Assembly: GCA_026686845.1 (NCBI GenBank)
Contig: JAIVEN010000001.1
Span: 30,186,001 to 30,250,000, forward strand
Source: Adenanthera pavonina
Lineage: Eukaryota > Streptophyta > Magnoliopsida > Fabales > Fabaceae
Reading direction: 5' to 3'
DNA length: 64,000 nucleotides
The position numbers and the translations under genes were made by a program. Positions 12,180-23,929 of the stretch are shown piece after piece. The number at the start of each line of letters is the position of its first letter. Position 1 is the stretch's first letter. A model generated the notes under the pieces. It did no database searches. It was not told where the DNA came from and saw only the letters and a program-made list of their open reading frames with translations.

Positions 12180-13362
12180 GGTGAAAAAGAGTTAGAGCAA
12201 TATATCAAAAAGCACTGGCATGGCTTGACCATGCTTAAAGAGGTGATATGAGCCTGAGATACTCGCTAAAAGATTCATGTAGAGTGGAATCGTAAAGGCA
12301 ATCCAATACGGAATGGTGAATAAAAATTGAACAGCAACGCCATTTTATTATTATGTTTATGTATATTTACAGACAATAATTCATTTGGCTCATGTATGTT
12401 GCAGTCTACTTTTGACATAAATGATAGTCATAGGTGTCACGTATATATAAATGTCGAAGTAGCTTTGCAAAATTTCTGTTCCATTCTCACTAGATTCTTC
12501 ATGAGAGATGAATGAGGCAACTTCCTTGAGCATCAGCCTCAGTGGTTTGAGATATACATAACACAGGAACACTGGGATGCTTTTACTGCAAGGAGCCATG
12601 AGGAATCTTTTTAGGCAATCCATTTAATTTTCATACACTACATTTAGTTGTTAAATAAAATTCTGGTTTGGTGTATGCATGGTTAGTTGTGTTGCTTGGT
12701 TGGCTTGCATATGGTTGGTTTTTTGGACTTGACAAGTTGGTTGGTTCTTTTATTTTATGTTAAGAGAGGGTTTTAAGCCCAAGTCATGTTGCCAAATTTT
12801 TTACGGATTTTGGTAGGTTAGTTTTTGTTAGACTAAAGCTAATTTGGTGCACTATTTTATAAAAATCAAGTCAAGCCAACAATGATAGAGCCAAAAAGCA
12901 GCAATACCACTATAGAACGAGTCATCAAGAATACCATTGTATAGAGGAAAACTGGTACGTGAAAAGGTACATCGCTTAATTCTATGAATTATACTTCCAT
13001 TCAAATACTTACACGTGTTTATTTGTGTTCATACATAGCAATCAAAGGAGAGGTCACAAGGGAGGAAATACAATGCCATAACCTGTGGATAGAATCTCAC
13101 GAGAACAACGATGGGATAATTGACAATGAAAACATTCAGAAAATTATCGACTCAATAGTTAGTATTACTTTATTATCAATTTTATTTATGTATTTTCAAG
13201 TGTTTATTATTTATTTGCAAACAATATATATTTTGTTTTTCTTCTTTCCATAGGGTGAATTCTTAAAGTCCATGCCTTAAGCCGATGAGGAAAGCTCAGG
13301 GCAAGATATACTTGGCAAGGCACTGGGGGTCCCTAAGTACCCAGGTTGGGTTAGGAGTGCAG
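12180..13362 (+). pseudogene. Transposase_24-like second gene of CACTA-1
   Basis: This is the second gene of plant CACTA elements, a TNPD-type DNA-binding protein. Broken segments appear in the family's order: HVEWNRKGNPIRNG near 12275-12316, a segment with NNDRAKKQQYHYRTSH near 12879-12930, EVTREEIQCHNLWIESHEN at about 13050-13107, and DILGKALGVPKYPGWVRSA ending at 13362, which matches the C-terminal glycine-rich signature seen in CACTA-2. Intron-like AT-rich stretches and stops separate the parts. The end is cut by LTR B exactly after the last signature. Confidence 0.75.
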
Positions 13363-16300
13363 TATAATATTCATATTTTTATGGAATATTATAAAATGAA
13401 TAAAGATGAGAAATGAAGTGAGATAAAAATGCTATATATAATTGGGTTTTAGAAAGAATTAATTTCTTATTTAATTTTCAGAATAAATTATGTTTTGTCC
13501 TTAATTGGAATTAATTTTTACTAAGAATTAATTTTTCATAAGGTTCTTAGTAAAAATTAATTTCAGAACTTACCCTGAAAAATATGCTATATACCACTTG
13601 AATGAAAGCCAGCTTCAAGTTGAATGTAACGATATAAGTATTGCATAGCCTGGAGGTCTTGGGTCAAGAGATAGACCAATTTGAAAGTTAATATAAATAG
13701 TGCAAAAGGAAATAATAACAAATTAGTCTTTGGGAGGAATTAAAAGACCAATATGAAAGAATGAATAATTATGTTTTTGACCCAGCTTAGGGATATAACG
13801 GTTATTTCCTAGATTAGAAGCAAAATATTATATCCTAAAATTTTTACTAAATGTTTAGTACTCAATATTTTAAAATCTATAAGGAATTTGCAAATACGGA
13901 TATATACAATTTTACATGAAATAGGGCAAATATGTCAATTATCTTGGTTGGAAGGGAAAAAGAAAAATGATGATTTTACCCCAGAAAAAGAAAAAATAAA
14001 GAAAAAAATGAATGGCGGTGGATGTCCTGAATTGAAGAGAATTTATGAATTTTGAGGAAAATTACACTTAATGACCTAAAAGTTTTACAAATTATAAATT
14101 TGTCTCAAGTCAAGAGCACTTTTGTAAATATGAATATAGTCAAACTAAAGCTCTCAACGAGCTAAGATCAATAGAATATAGTATGAAATTTATTAAGATT
14201 GAAATAATTTTTATTAGGTAATTAGGATTTAATATTAATATTTAACCTAATAAAAGTCAGCTTGGACTACAAGAAGAGGCAGTATTAATTCAAGAACAAA
14301 TTATATGGGCCTCATATTTTGACCAATTGGGATAGGGTTATTATGTTAATTTTATATTCCAATATAATTATAATTAGTATCTCAATACTAATAAAATATA
14401 CTGTTAAAGTAGCTTTATTTGTCCAAACTGATCCAGAATATATCTGGATAAGTAAATATTTAAAATTTTTAGACCAAAATACCCTCCATTTTGTGCTGAC
14501 CAAACTGCACATGGGGAATTCCAATTATTTAATATCATGTCATTTTTACATGAATTTTCAAGAACATTCAAGTATACAAGTTGGCATAATTTGATTGGCT
14601 CACTTTCTTTATATAAATTCTCACTTCTTGGATGTGAAAAGGCATATGAAAAGGTGAGAGGAGCAGCAGCACACACAAGGAAAGAAAAAAGAGAATGTGA
14701 GGAAGGAGAAGAAAAATGAAGAAGATAAAATTCAAGAAAAAAAATAGGTAAATTCCTACTTGTGATTTTTATGGTTCCTAGCTTGGTTTTCAAGTGGTTT
14801 AGGCTAAGTTTTAAAGCTTCTCCTCTTCTACTCTTGCTGTTTAGTTTCATTTTTTATATGGATTTAAGAAAGAAAGTCATTTTATGCAATAAAGTTTAGA
14901 GAAAGTATGAGATTTAGTGAAAGAAATAAGTTTTGGAAGGTTATGAAGCAAGTTCTGAAAAATTCCATTCTTTCTCCTAAACCCTTGATTTCGGTCAGTT
15001 TAATATAATAGGAGTTGGATTTTCATTGTTTTGAAGTTAAAAATGGATTTCTTGGGTTCAAATTAGTTGAGAACAATTGTTGGACTCATGAAAAACTCTA
15101 AGATAAAGTAAATGAGTTTTTAGAGTTTAAGGATTCATTAAGAAGTTGGCCATGGAATTAGTTGACTTAGTATGGTTATATGATTATTTCTAAGCTTGGG
15201 AAGATGTAAGGAAGTGATTAGGAAAGGATCCAAGCAAAAGGATTCAAGTTTAAAGAAAAAATGGTAAAGCTCCACAGTAGTATTCTTGCCTTACTTTTAT
15301 ATTTTTCACAATTATGTTTTATCCATGTTTTATGAAATGATTGAGTTACCATGTTGTTGCTTTGATTGTTTATTGAATTGGCTAGCTATTTATATAATGA
15401 GGGCATTGCTTAGGATGTCATGTTTTTTAAGTCGTTATACTGCCAAAATTTTTATAACCAACATGGTAATTTTATGTATTTTTAACAAATTGTGCAATGC
15501 TATGATTTTTTTTTTTTATGAAATGTAATGATGTCTAAGCATATGGAAGTTTACTACTTAGATGCCCAATCTCATTCCCCAAGTTACTAACCATGCTAGG
15601 TAATGGAAAGACTATGAAGAAAAGCAAAAGGAAGAAGAAAAATATGAAGCAGCAAGTTAAAGTTCAAAGTTATTAATAGTGTTTGACTATGAAGCATGCT
15701 TTATGTATTATATCATGATTATGCATAAGTGATGTATTATGATCCTATGTGATGTATAGGTAAGCATGCTAGATGTTATACAAATATGAAATGATATTAA
15801 GATTTACAAAAGTATATATGATTCCCTTATATACCATTCTACCATGTTAATATTTTGGAATGTACAAGAATGTTATGGTACGGGAATTCAGCCAAATTAT
15901 GGTTCCTCTAGTTAGAGGATATGATGTGCTTTATGAGGAAGGAAATTTTATATCATTTAGCCATATATGAATTAAGTTTTGGTTTTAAAGGTGTATAAGC
16001 ACTAAAACTGGGCAGTTTTTGGAAACTGTAAATTTACTATGAATATTATTTGAGCTTTAAGGGGATGTATAAAATTTGTATAGTGCTCCAAAAATTTAGT
16101 GGTTATACATATGGAAATAACTATGTCTTGACTTTAATATGGCACTAGTTTGAATGCTTTTGGAGTTATACAAATGAAGTTGTGTATGTTTCTTCAAAAC
16201 TATTCCAATAGAGAATTATCCTGATCCTAGAGGATTTAAAAGGATGTTTTGCTTTGTACATGTACAAAATAATATTTATAGAAAGTAGATATATAGAGCT

Positions 16301-16526
16301 TTTAAATGATATAAAGATAGCATGAAATAGCTCTGTGTATGTTGAGAAATGAATTTTTAAACTTAAGGGACGGAAACTGGAAATAAGGGGATGAGCAGTA
16401 AATTAAAGAAATAAACTGTAAGAAATGGCTTCATGAATTTCCAATTTCTAATGTCTCTATTTTTGGACACTTGAACCATAGTGAAATGATTTTTGTGCAT
16501 TTAGTTATGAATTTTCAAAATTTGAT
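13363..16526 (+). repeat. Gypsy-type LTR B (3' end deleted)
   Basis: It starts TATAATATTCATATTTTTATGG, a decayed TGTAACATTC start, and is collinear with LTR E in reverse orientation, including a head segment of about 470 bases that LTRs D2 and F lack. Inside it are the AATATATCTGGATAAG block (about 14437) and the usual long AT-rich body. About 160 bases of the 3' end, including the GGTGTTACA terminus, are missing where it meets the copia-2 LTR. ORF 14404-14850 on the minus strand and other small ORFs are not conserved between LTR copies. Confidence 0.75.
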
Positions 16527-17443
16527 GAAACCTACTCAGTTATTAGGATAACGTTAGGTTTTTTTTTTCCTCAAATCTAGTTTTTGTGAAACTTAGGTTA
16601 TCAGAATAACCTCCCAAGCTTATGTAGATAACCTGTTTTGTTGAAGAAAAGCTATGAGTTCTATAACATAGGTTATATGGATAACCTCCCTAGATTATGC
16701 AGATAACGTATTTATCTGAGGAAAGTCCAAGTACTCTGAAATATAGGTTATGTGGATAATCTTTTGACAGAGAAGAGTCCAAGTACTCTGTGATACACAT
16801 TATGCGGACAACCTCCCTAGGTTATGCAAATTACGAGTTGTATAGTACCACTTGCCTTTATTGTTCACTTCCTTATGCGAATAAAGTGCCTTTCTTGTCA
16901 GGATAACCACTTGGACAGAATTGAGAACTTGATTCCCAAGTTGTGTTATGCGGATAACCTCAATCCCTTTTCATGAAATTGAAGAATGGACTTTGGAAAA
17001 GCTTTGAGATTGAGTCTTTATCCCTACAACCTTCAATGGTTATTCATATAAAGTAAAATATTTTCTTGAAAATCTGGGTAAATACTTAGAAACATCTTTG
17101 AAATTAAGACCTTATCTCTATAAGCTAAAATATATTTATGAAAACCAATTGAACACTTAGAATCATTTTGAAATTGAAGCTTTATCCTCGTAAGATAGCT
17201 CTTTTCATGAAAACTATTTTGAAATAATGCGCTAATAATTAATAATTCAATTAGTCATCTCATTTAATATTGGGTTAATTGGAAGCTCAACAACCTTCTT
17301 TTACAAATAATTTCCTAAAGCATGTGAAACAGCCCTTCAATCAATAAGGAACTCCAACTTTGTTCTTCATTTCACTTGTGTTCTTTTGATATTGGATCTC
17401 CAAGCTCATTTGTTTTAGAATCATCAAAATATCTGAATTAACA
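16527..17443 (-). repeat. Copia-2 3' LTR, U3 part only
   Basis: It begins on the minus strand with TGTTAATTCAGATATTTTGA at 17443 and matches 29944-29030 of the 5' LTR, including the TTATGCGGATAACC palindrome array (about 16540-16960). The R-U5 part, expected at lower coordinates, is missing at the junction with LTR B. Confidence 0.85.
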
Positions 17444-17458
17444 TTCTCCCCCTTTTTG
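17444..17458 (-). other. Copia-2 polypurine tract
   Basis: The minus strand reads CAAAAAGGGGGAGAA immediately before the LTR start TGTTAATTC. Plus-strand DNA synthesis of LTR elements begins at such tracts. Its position confirms the LTR boundary and the orientation. Confidence 0.85.
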
Positions 17459-17733
17459 ATGATAACAAAACAACTTAAACTTATTATTAGTACTTGGGTT
17501 TGCATAAAGCTCCCTCTCAATATGTGCATAGTTAAATAAAGTCAAATAATGTAGTGAACATTTTTAGAACAAGCAACACCAAGAATAAGTGAAGTTCACA
17601 TAAAGAGACCACCAAGGATAAACAATGTTCACAGAAAGAAATTCATTGTATTATGAATATTCATTACAAGTATGAAAGCAAAATCATGGCCAACCAACCA
17701 AAACAATACATTAAAATAAAGCAGCAAATCAGG

Positions 17734-19835
17734 TTAAGTCTCATTCTCCTTAGATTTCTTCTTGGAAGGAGTGGACTTCTTCGTTTTCTTCTCCTCTTTT
17801 TCTTCCTTTTCTTCCTTCTCTTCTTTTTCTTTATCTCCTTGTTTATCTTCTTTCTCCCCCTTTTTGTCATCAGCAACCGGGGGAATTTGAGCAACACCAG
17901 CATCCATTCTAGCAATGTCCTGATCAAGCTTGGCCCTCTATTCCCTAATTCTTTGAAGTCTTTCATCCAAAGAAAGAAGAAGGATGGAGGGTTGGGCTGG
18001 AATAGTAGACACTGGGACGAGTCGAAGAGGTATATTAGCAACAGTAGGAGTAACAGAAGGAAACACAGGAATGTAAGGTATATCAGGCATCACAGGTGGA
18101 GGTAAGATAGTAGGAAGGGGTGCAGGAAAGGGATCATAATCAGAGGCAATGGTGATGATTTCTTGTAAAGCAGCCTAAAAATGATAACTAATGCCTTCAA
18201 AGGTGATAGGGTCAGGGAGAGGAGGAAAGAGAGCATTAATCTCTTGTCTTCGGTGAAGAAGATAAATTTGGTGAATGAAATCACCTTCAGGCAAGATAAC
18301 TAAAGCTTTGCTTGGATCAATGACAGCTTTTTCCTCAAGACCATAGTCCAGGTTAGGACTTAGGTCCTCTAATAGAGCAGGTGATTGTGCAGAGGCAATT
18401 GGTTCAATGTATGTGGGAGGTGGTGGTTGGATTGGTGAAGAGGAAGGCTGAGGAACACCAGAAGCAATTTGATCATGTAAGAGTTTCACTTCTTGGGTGA
18501 GACTTTCAAATTTAGTCTCAAATCTCTCCTACATCTCAGTAATGAGATACCCAAGATTGATAAAGTCTTCTCTATGTTCTTTCTTAGTGGCCATTGGAAT
18601 CTGGAACAGGTTTTTGCATAGTGAAGGAATGCCTAAAGGAGTAGGCAGGTCAGTGGCTGAGATTTCATCAGGTTTGCTCTGAGTGGGAGAAGGTGTATGA
18701 GGCTCAGGTTGTAAAGATTGAGTTGGTTCAGAGGGTGTGGATGGAGAGGAACTGGAATCACTAATCGTAAGACTTTTGGAGGTAGCTATTGAGTCAGAGC
18801 CAATTTCAATATCCCTTTTCTTGTCAACCCATCTACCATTCTCCAAGCTCATTCTCATCTTCTGTAGAACTTTCTCACTGAATTCTTCTGGAAGTAGTGT
18901 AGGGCCTCTCTCAATATGCAGAATGTTGTGAAATTTCAAAACCTTGGTGATAATATGCCCATATGGTAGTTGAGAGTCTTGTCTGTAAATTCTGGCTTTC
19001 CATATCCTCTACAAGATGATATCCATAACATTAACTATTTTTCCCTTTATCAGTAGCAGCATTACTTGGAATTACCCTCTGGATAAGTAATTGAAGCTTC
19101 TACTCTTGTTGAAGAACATATGAGAGACAATGTAATGCAGAATCCTATTCTCAATACTTAGTAGAGTTGGAGCTATTTTCCCTTTAGAAGGCACATTTTG
19201 CCTTTACCTGAGCAGCCTTGATACTATTATGCTCCATTTGTATTTAGCTTATCCCTTAGTGTCCTCATTAACATTTTCATTCTCTATAGGATACTTTGAG
19301 GTCTCAATGTTCACCCTTATTCCTCCAGTAGGCAAACTCAGAATTTCACATAGCAAGTCAAGGTGCAGGGTAATCCATCTCTTCCTCAATCTCACTTCAA
19401 GCACCTTTGTGTCATGGTTAATTCTCTGAGAATTATACCTAGCACGTACAACTTCCTCATCATAGTCCTCCTTCAATTCAATCAAACCTCTATATTTTTC
19501 TACCAACCCAGCAGAATCAAACTTATTCCTTACTAGAAATTCTTCTATTTTAACAATGTGAGGCTTGACTACCTTACGTTTTTTGAAATTTGCCTCACAT
19601 GACTCTTTTAAAACCCTTGTACCAATAAGCTCATCTGTAATTAATGCTTCCTCAGACTTAGTAGCAGAAGAACCTACGTGTGTGTTAGCCTGAGGTTCTG
19701 ATTCTAGAATTTATTTTAGCTTTGGTGTTTTAGGATTCTTCGTTGGAATACTTGACCCAGCTTCATCTTTTCTCTTCCTTTGACTTGGTGATTTCGAAAC
19801 ATATTTTGACTTTATGTTACGCTGTGGTCATTTTG
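17734..19835 (-). pseudogene. Extra 3' ORF of copia-2 in the Sirevirus env-like position
   Basis: This frame lies downstream of pol and ends 276 bases before the PPT. From the N side it shows a basic segment (RKRKDEAGSSIPTKNPK near 19770), a globular region with EVVRARYNSQRINHDTKVLE and LLCEILSLPTGGIRV (19430-19320) that resembles the 'putative plant transposon protein' domain, a Ser/Pro/Thr-rich stretch (about 18800-18660), a short coiled coil (near 18520), a proline-rich segment, LPEGDFIHQIYLLHRRQEI (about 18290-18234), and a Lys/Glu-rich tail. Several stops and shifts occur, for example near 18175, 18529 and 17960. No signal peptide or membrane segment is visible, so an envelope role is not supported. 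It could instead be a gag-like or DNA-binding accessory protein. The start codon cannot be placed. Confidence 0.6.
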
Positions 19836-20036
19836 ATTGCCACCATTAGTCTTTGTTATATCAGTGATTCCAGATGATTTGGGAAGGTAAAAGAGATTTA
19901 GAATTGGCTGAAAAGAGTTTTGAGAGCAGGGAATTGAATGGGATTTTGGAGATTTTAGGGAACTTGAGGACTATGTTTGGAGGTTTTCAGGATAGGTTTA
20001 GGTTTTCCGCACAAGGTTCTGCTAAAAATCAGAGAA
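19836..20036 (-). other. Leader-like stretch before the extra ORF
   Basis: Roughly 200 bases separate a TATA box from the first recognisable codons of the extra ORF. No conserved frame is seen. Read on the minus strand it resembles an untranslated leader, pyrimidine- and A-rich. Confidence 0.4.
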
Positions 20037-20048
20037 TCCTATATATAG
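20037..20048 (-). promoter_or_regulatory. Putative internal TATA box for the extra ORF
   Basis: The minus strand reads CTATATATAGG. It lies just downstream, in the sense of transcription, of the palindrome GGTTATGCGCATAACC at 20055-20070 and about 200 bases before the extra ORF. The copia-2 5' LTR has the same arrangement (array, then CTATAAATAGG at 28790-28800). Function is inferred from this parallel. Confidence 0.5.
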
Positions 20049-20049
20049 T

Positions 20050-20665
20050 CTCAAGGTTATGCGCATAACCTATGGGGGTTATGTGGATAACGAGCTTTAG
20101 GAACTACAAGAGAAGCCATGGTTTACGAGGTTATGCAGATAAGGTCCTTAGGTTGTCCGCATAACCAAGTTGAGACAGAGTAGAGAAAAGAAGAGTTATC
20201 CGGATAAGCATGCCACATTATAAAGAAAAGAGGTTTAACAAAAGGCATACAGAATGTTGACAATCAATAGGTTATCCAGATAACCTTGTCCCCTTATGCG
20301 GATAATGTTCTCACTTTGGGAATTTCTTCTCTAGAAGCAACGTTATGTGGATAAGGTAGGCAAGTTATCCTGAAATCAAATAACACAATATACACACAAA
20401 GAAGCAAACAAAGTAGGTTATGTGCATAAGGTGGAGAACTTATCCAAATAATGAGTCTTTTAGAGGCCAAAGGCTCACAAAAGGTCTCATTTTCCTAAAA
20501 AACTTCGTACCTTATGCGAATAACCTCAAATATAGAGATTATGCACACTAGAAAGTTAATTCATTTTCAGCATAGGTTATGGGATTATGTGGGTAACCAA
20601 ATTATGAAAAGTTCATAAACACTTACTGATAGCATTGTTATCCCCATAAGCCTCTTCCTTTCACT
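20050..20665 (-). repeat. Array of GGTTATnnnnATAACC palindromes between pol and extra ORF
   Basis: About fourteen full or partial copies of a 16-base palindrome are spread at irregular spacing. Clear ones are GGTTATGCGCATAACC at 20055-20070, which is a perfect palindrome, and GGTTATCCAGATAACC at 20270-20285. Others have one arm altered, such as TTATGCGGATAATG. The central four bases vary while the arms are kept. Similar arrays lie in both copia-2 LTRs. Confidence 0.8.
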
Positions 20666-20821
20666 AAAACTCAATTCTAACGTGCAGGTTACTTCTTTTC
20701 CTCAGATTTTAATTGCTTCAAATCAATAAGTACCTGCAAAACAAACTTCTAGATAGTCTGAAGCTTAAGTTAATATTATTATTGACTGAATTATAGCTTT
20801 AAGAAGGATTTTAGAGAGAAC

Positions 20822-23800
20822 TTACAACTCATTAGGATTCACCATTCCTAATTCTGTCCCGATTTTTCCATGTCTATCTTCTTTCAAGACATGATCTCTT
20901 GTGAAGTGATGTCTTACTTCAATGTGTTTTGTCCTTGAATGCACTACAGGATTCTTTGAGATGTTTATGACACTTTGATTATCACACCTTATGGGATTTC
21001 CTTTATCTCAATCTCAAGGTCTTCAAGTTGTTGTTTCATCCAAGGAACTTATGCACAACAACTCCCTGCTGCTACATATTTAGTTTTTGTTTTGGAGAGT
21101 GCTATACTATTTTGCTTTTTACTGAACCATGATACTAGAGAGCCTCCCACAAATTGGCAAGTTCCACTTGTGCTCTTTCTATAAGTCTTGGATCCAGCAA
21201 TCTGCATCTATATAACTTATGAGCTCTTCTCCATTTCTTTTTGGATACCAAAGTCCCATTTAAGATGTTCCCATCAAGTATTTGAAGATCCTTTTCACAG
21301 TTGTTGCATGGGACTCCTTGGGACATGATTGGAACCTAGCACACATATAGATACTAAACATGATGTCAGTCTTACTAGTAGTTAAATATAGCAAGGAACA
21401 AATCATCCTCCTATATCGAGTTATATCAAAGAGTTTTCCTTCTTCATCCATGTCAAACTTAGTTGCATAGGCCATAGGGGTTCCTATAGGTTTAGCATGT
21501 TCCATTCTAAACCTCTTCAGCAGCTCCTTGAGGTATTTTGATTGATTAAGAAAGATGTCATCATCACATTGTTTGATTTGTAATCCAAGGAAGAAGTTTA
21601 GCTCACCCATCATTGATATTTCAAACTCACTCTGCATCAACTCAGAAAAGTTCTTGCACAAAGACTCATTAGTAGTACCAAATATAATGTCATCAACATA
21701 AATTTGTACAATAAGTAAATCTTTATTTTCTCTTTTAATAAATAAGGTTGTATCAACTTTTTCTTTTTTAAAACCTTTTTCAATTAGAAAATTACTTAGT
21801 CTCTCATACCATGCTCTCGGAGCCTGTTTTAACCCATATAGAGCTTTCATTAGTTTATATATACGATTTGGTTAAGTTGAGTCGTCAAAACCTGAAGGTT
21901 GATCAACATAAACCTCTTCCATGATATACCCAGTTAGAAAAGTACTTTTCACATCCATTTGATACAACACAATTTCTTTTATGCAAGCACAGGCTAAGAG
22001 AATCCTTATTGCTTCCAATCTTGCAACTAAAGAAAAAGTTTCCTCATAATCAATGCCTTTTTCCTGATTATACTCGTTAGCCACTAATCTAGCTTTATTT
22101 CTTATTATTGTTCCTAATTCATCAAGTTTATTCTTAAACACCCATTTGGTTCCAATAATAGGATGGTTTTTAGGCTTAGGCATTAGATCTCAGACTTGAC
22201 TTCTTTCAAACTGATTAAGTTCTTCTTGCATAGCTAAAACCCAGTATTCATTAGTTAAAGCCTTTTTAGTACATTTCGGTTTAATTTGGGAAATAAATGC
22301 ACAATTATTCACTCAATCCCTAAGTTGTCTTCTGGTTTTAACTTTCTCTTGAACATCCCTAATAACTTGAACTGGATGATTTCTTTGACATCTCCAAGCT
22401 CTAGGGAGTTCTTGAGATACTTCTTCATTTATTTCACATTCATTATCTTTCTCCTAAATATCTTCTTCTACATTAGCAAATTTAGATATTTTAGGAGGTT
22501 CAGTTTTATTTTCTTTAGACACATTCAAATTCTTGAAATTGGAAATTAAATCATCCTCATTATTAGCATGCTTAGATAGAGTTTCATTTTCAAGAAAGAC
22601 TACATGCACAGATTCTTCAATAGTTCTAGACTTCTTGTTCAATACCTTATATGCTTTACTTCTATTTGAGTAGCTAAGAAATATACCTTCATCTGATTTG
22701 ACATCAAACTTACCCAGATTCTCTTTGTTGTTGTTGTGGACATAGTAGGTGTATCCAAAGACATGAAAATGAGAGAGATTTGACTTCTTTCCTTTGTACA
22801 ACTCATATGGAGTCTTCCCTTGATGTATGCTCTATTCATTAAGTAGCATGCTGTGCTAACTACATTAGCCTAGAAATTGTTTAGGCAATCCTTTTTCATT
22901 CAGTATTGCACTAGCCATCTCCTTGAATAGTCTATTCTTTCTCTCTACAACTCCATTCTGTTGAGGTGTTCTTGGGGTTGAGAAGTTGTGCTCTACTCCA
23001 TTTTCATCACTGTAGTTAACAAATTTGGCATTCTCAAATTCTCTGCCATGATCTGTTCTAATACATATAATAGAGCAACCTTTCTCATTTTGGATTTTCT
23101 TGGCTAAGATCAGAAAAGCATCATATGTTTCATCTTTAGAGGGAAGAAATAAAGTCCAGGTGAATCTAGAATAATCATCTACCACAACAAGTACATACAA
23201 GTTTCCACTAATACTTTTAGTACAATTAGGACCTATCAAATTCATGTGAAGTAATTGCAAAGGTCTTGTTGTAGAAATAATGTTTTTGGTATTGAATGGG
23301 GACTTTATTTGTTTCCATTTAAGACAAGCATAACATTCTCTATCCTTTTCCAACTTAATGTTGGGTAGACCAAGAACAAGTTCATTTTTAATGAGTTTGT
23401 TCAATTGATGCATGCTAACATATGCTAGTCTCTTATGCCACAGCCAACTATCAGCATTTTCATTTATTAAGCATATAGAGTCTAGAGATGGTAATTAATG
23501 TAAATCAAGAGTATAACAATTACCATCTCTTTCTACCTTGAGAATTACTTTGCAGTCACTTTGTCTGATGACTAGGCAGTAGTTGGAATCGTACAGAACC
23601 TAATTGCCTTTATCACAGGTTTGGCTCATACTCAACAGGTTGTGATTGAGTCCTCTCACAAACAGGACTTCTTCAATTGATGTTTCTGGGTTTCTTCCAA
23701 CAATTCCAATCCCGATTATCTTGCTAGACTGATCACCACCAAAAGTGACCTTTCCTCCTTTCTTATCTCTCAGCGTAATGAATTTTTCTTTGTCTCCAGT

Positions 23801-23927
23801 CATGTGTCTGGAACAAGCACTGTCCATGTATCAGTTGGTGCTTTTCTTGGCCTTAAGACACACCTACAAAACAAGTTTTAGTTCTTTCTTTTAGATACCC
23901 ATATTTGCTTGGGTTATTTCTTGTTAG
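20822..23927 (-). pseudogene. Copia-2 pol (protease, integrase, RT, RNase H)
   Basis: The polyprotein reads protease motif DSACSRHMTG (about 23825-23796), a GAG-pre-integrase segment, integrase core with DDYSRFTW, RTDHGREFEN and STPRTPQQNGVVERKNR (23413-22865), an integrase-RT linker, RT with GTKWVFKNK (about 22160) and YVDD at 21689-21700, and RNase H with a STAEAEY-type region. The last codons give ELGMVNPNEL and a stop at 20822-20824. The integrase ORF, the RT ORF 21260-21850 and the ORF 21872-22183 are long open segments, so decay is milder than in copia-1. Breaks lie near 22450, 22860, 21860 and 21260. It supplies element replication and integration. Confidence 0.9.
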
Positions 23928-23929
23928 TG

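Larger units (their letters stand above)
9624..13362 (+). mobile_element. CACTA (En/Spm) transposon CACTA-1, internal part only
   Basis: Two CACTA genes follow one another on the plus strand: a TNP2-type transposase and a Transposase_24-type protein. The order and spacing match CACTA-2 in mirror image (51077 to 46389). Both ends are cut off, the left by LTR A at 9623 and the right by LTR B at 13363. No terminal CACTA inverted repeat is visible. Confidence 0.82.

Noticed and set aside
14404..14850. 148-codon minus-strand ORF in LTR B
   Set aside because: The related LTR D2 has a similar ORF (39937-40323) with frame and sequence not maintained, so this is chance openness in LTR sequence. No known domain.
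17653..18105. 150-codon plus-strand ORF with a Leu/Phe-rich stretch resembling a membrane protein
   Set aside because: It is the antisense shadow of the Lys/Glu-rich tail of the copia-2 extra ORF; the hydrophobic run comes from CTT/TTC codons opposite AAG/GAA.
17734..19835. Calling the extra ORF an envelope gene
   Set aside because: Position fits the Sirevirus env-like ORF, but no signal peptide, transmembrane segment or cysteine pattern is visible.
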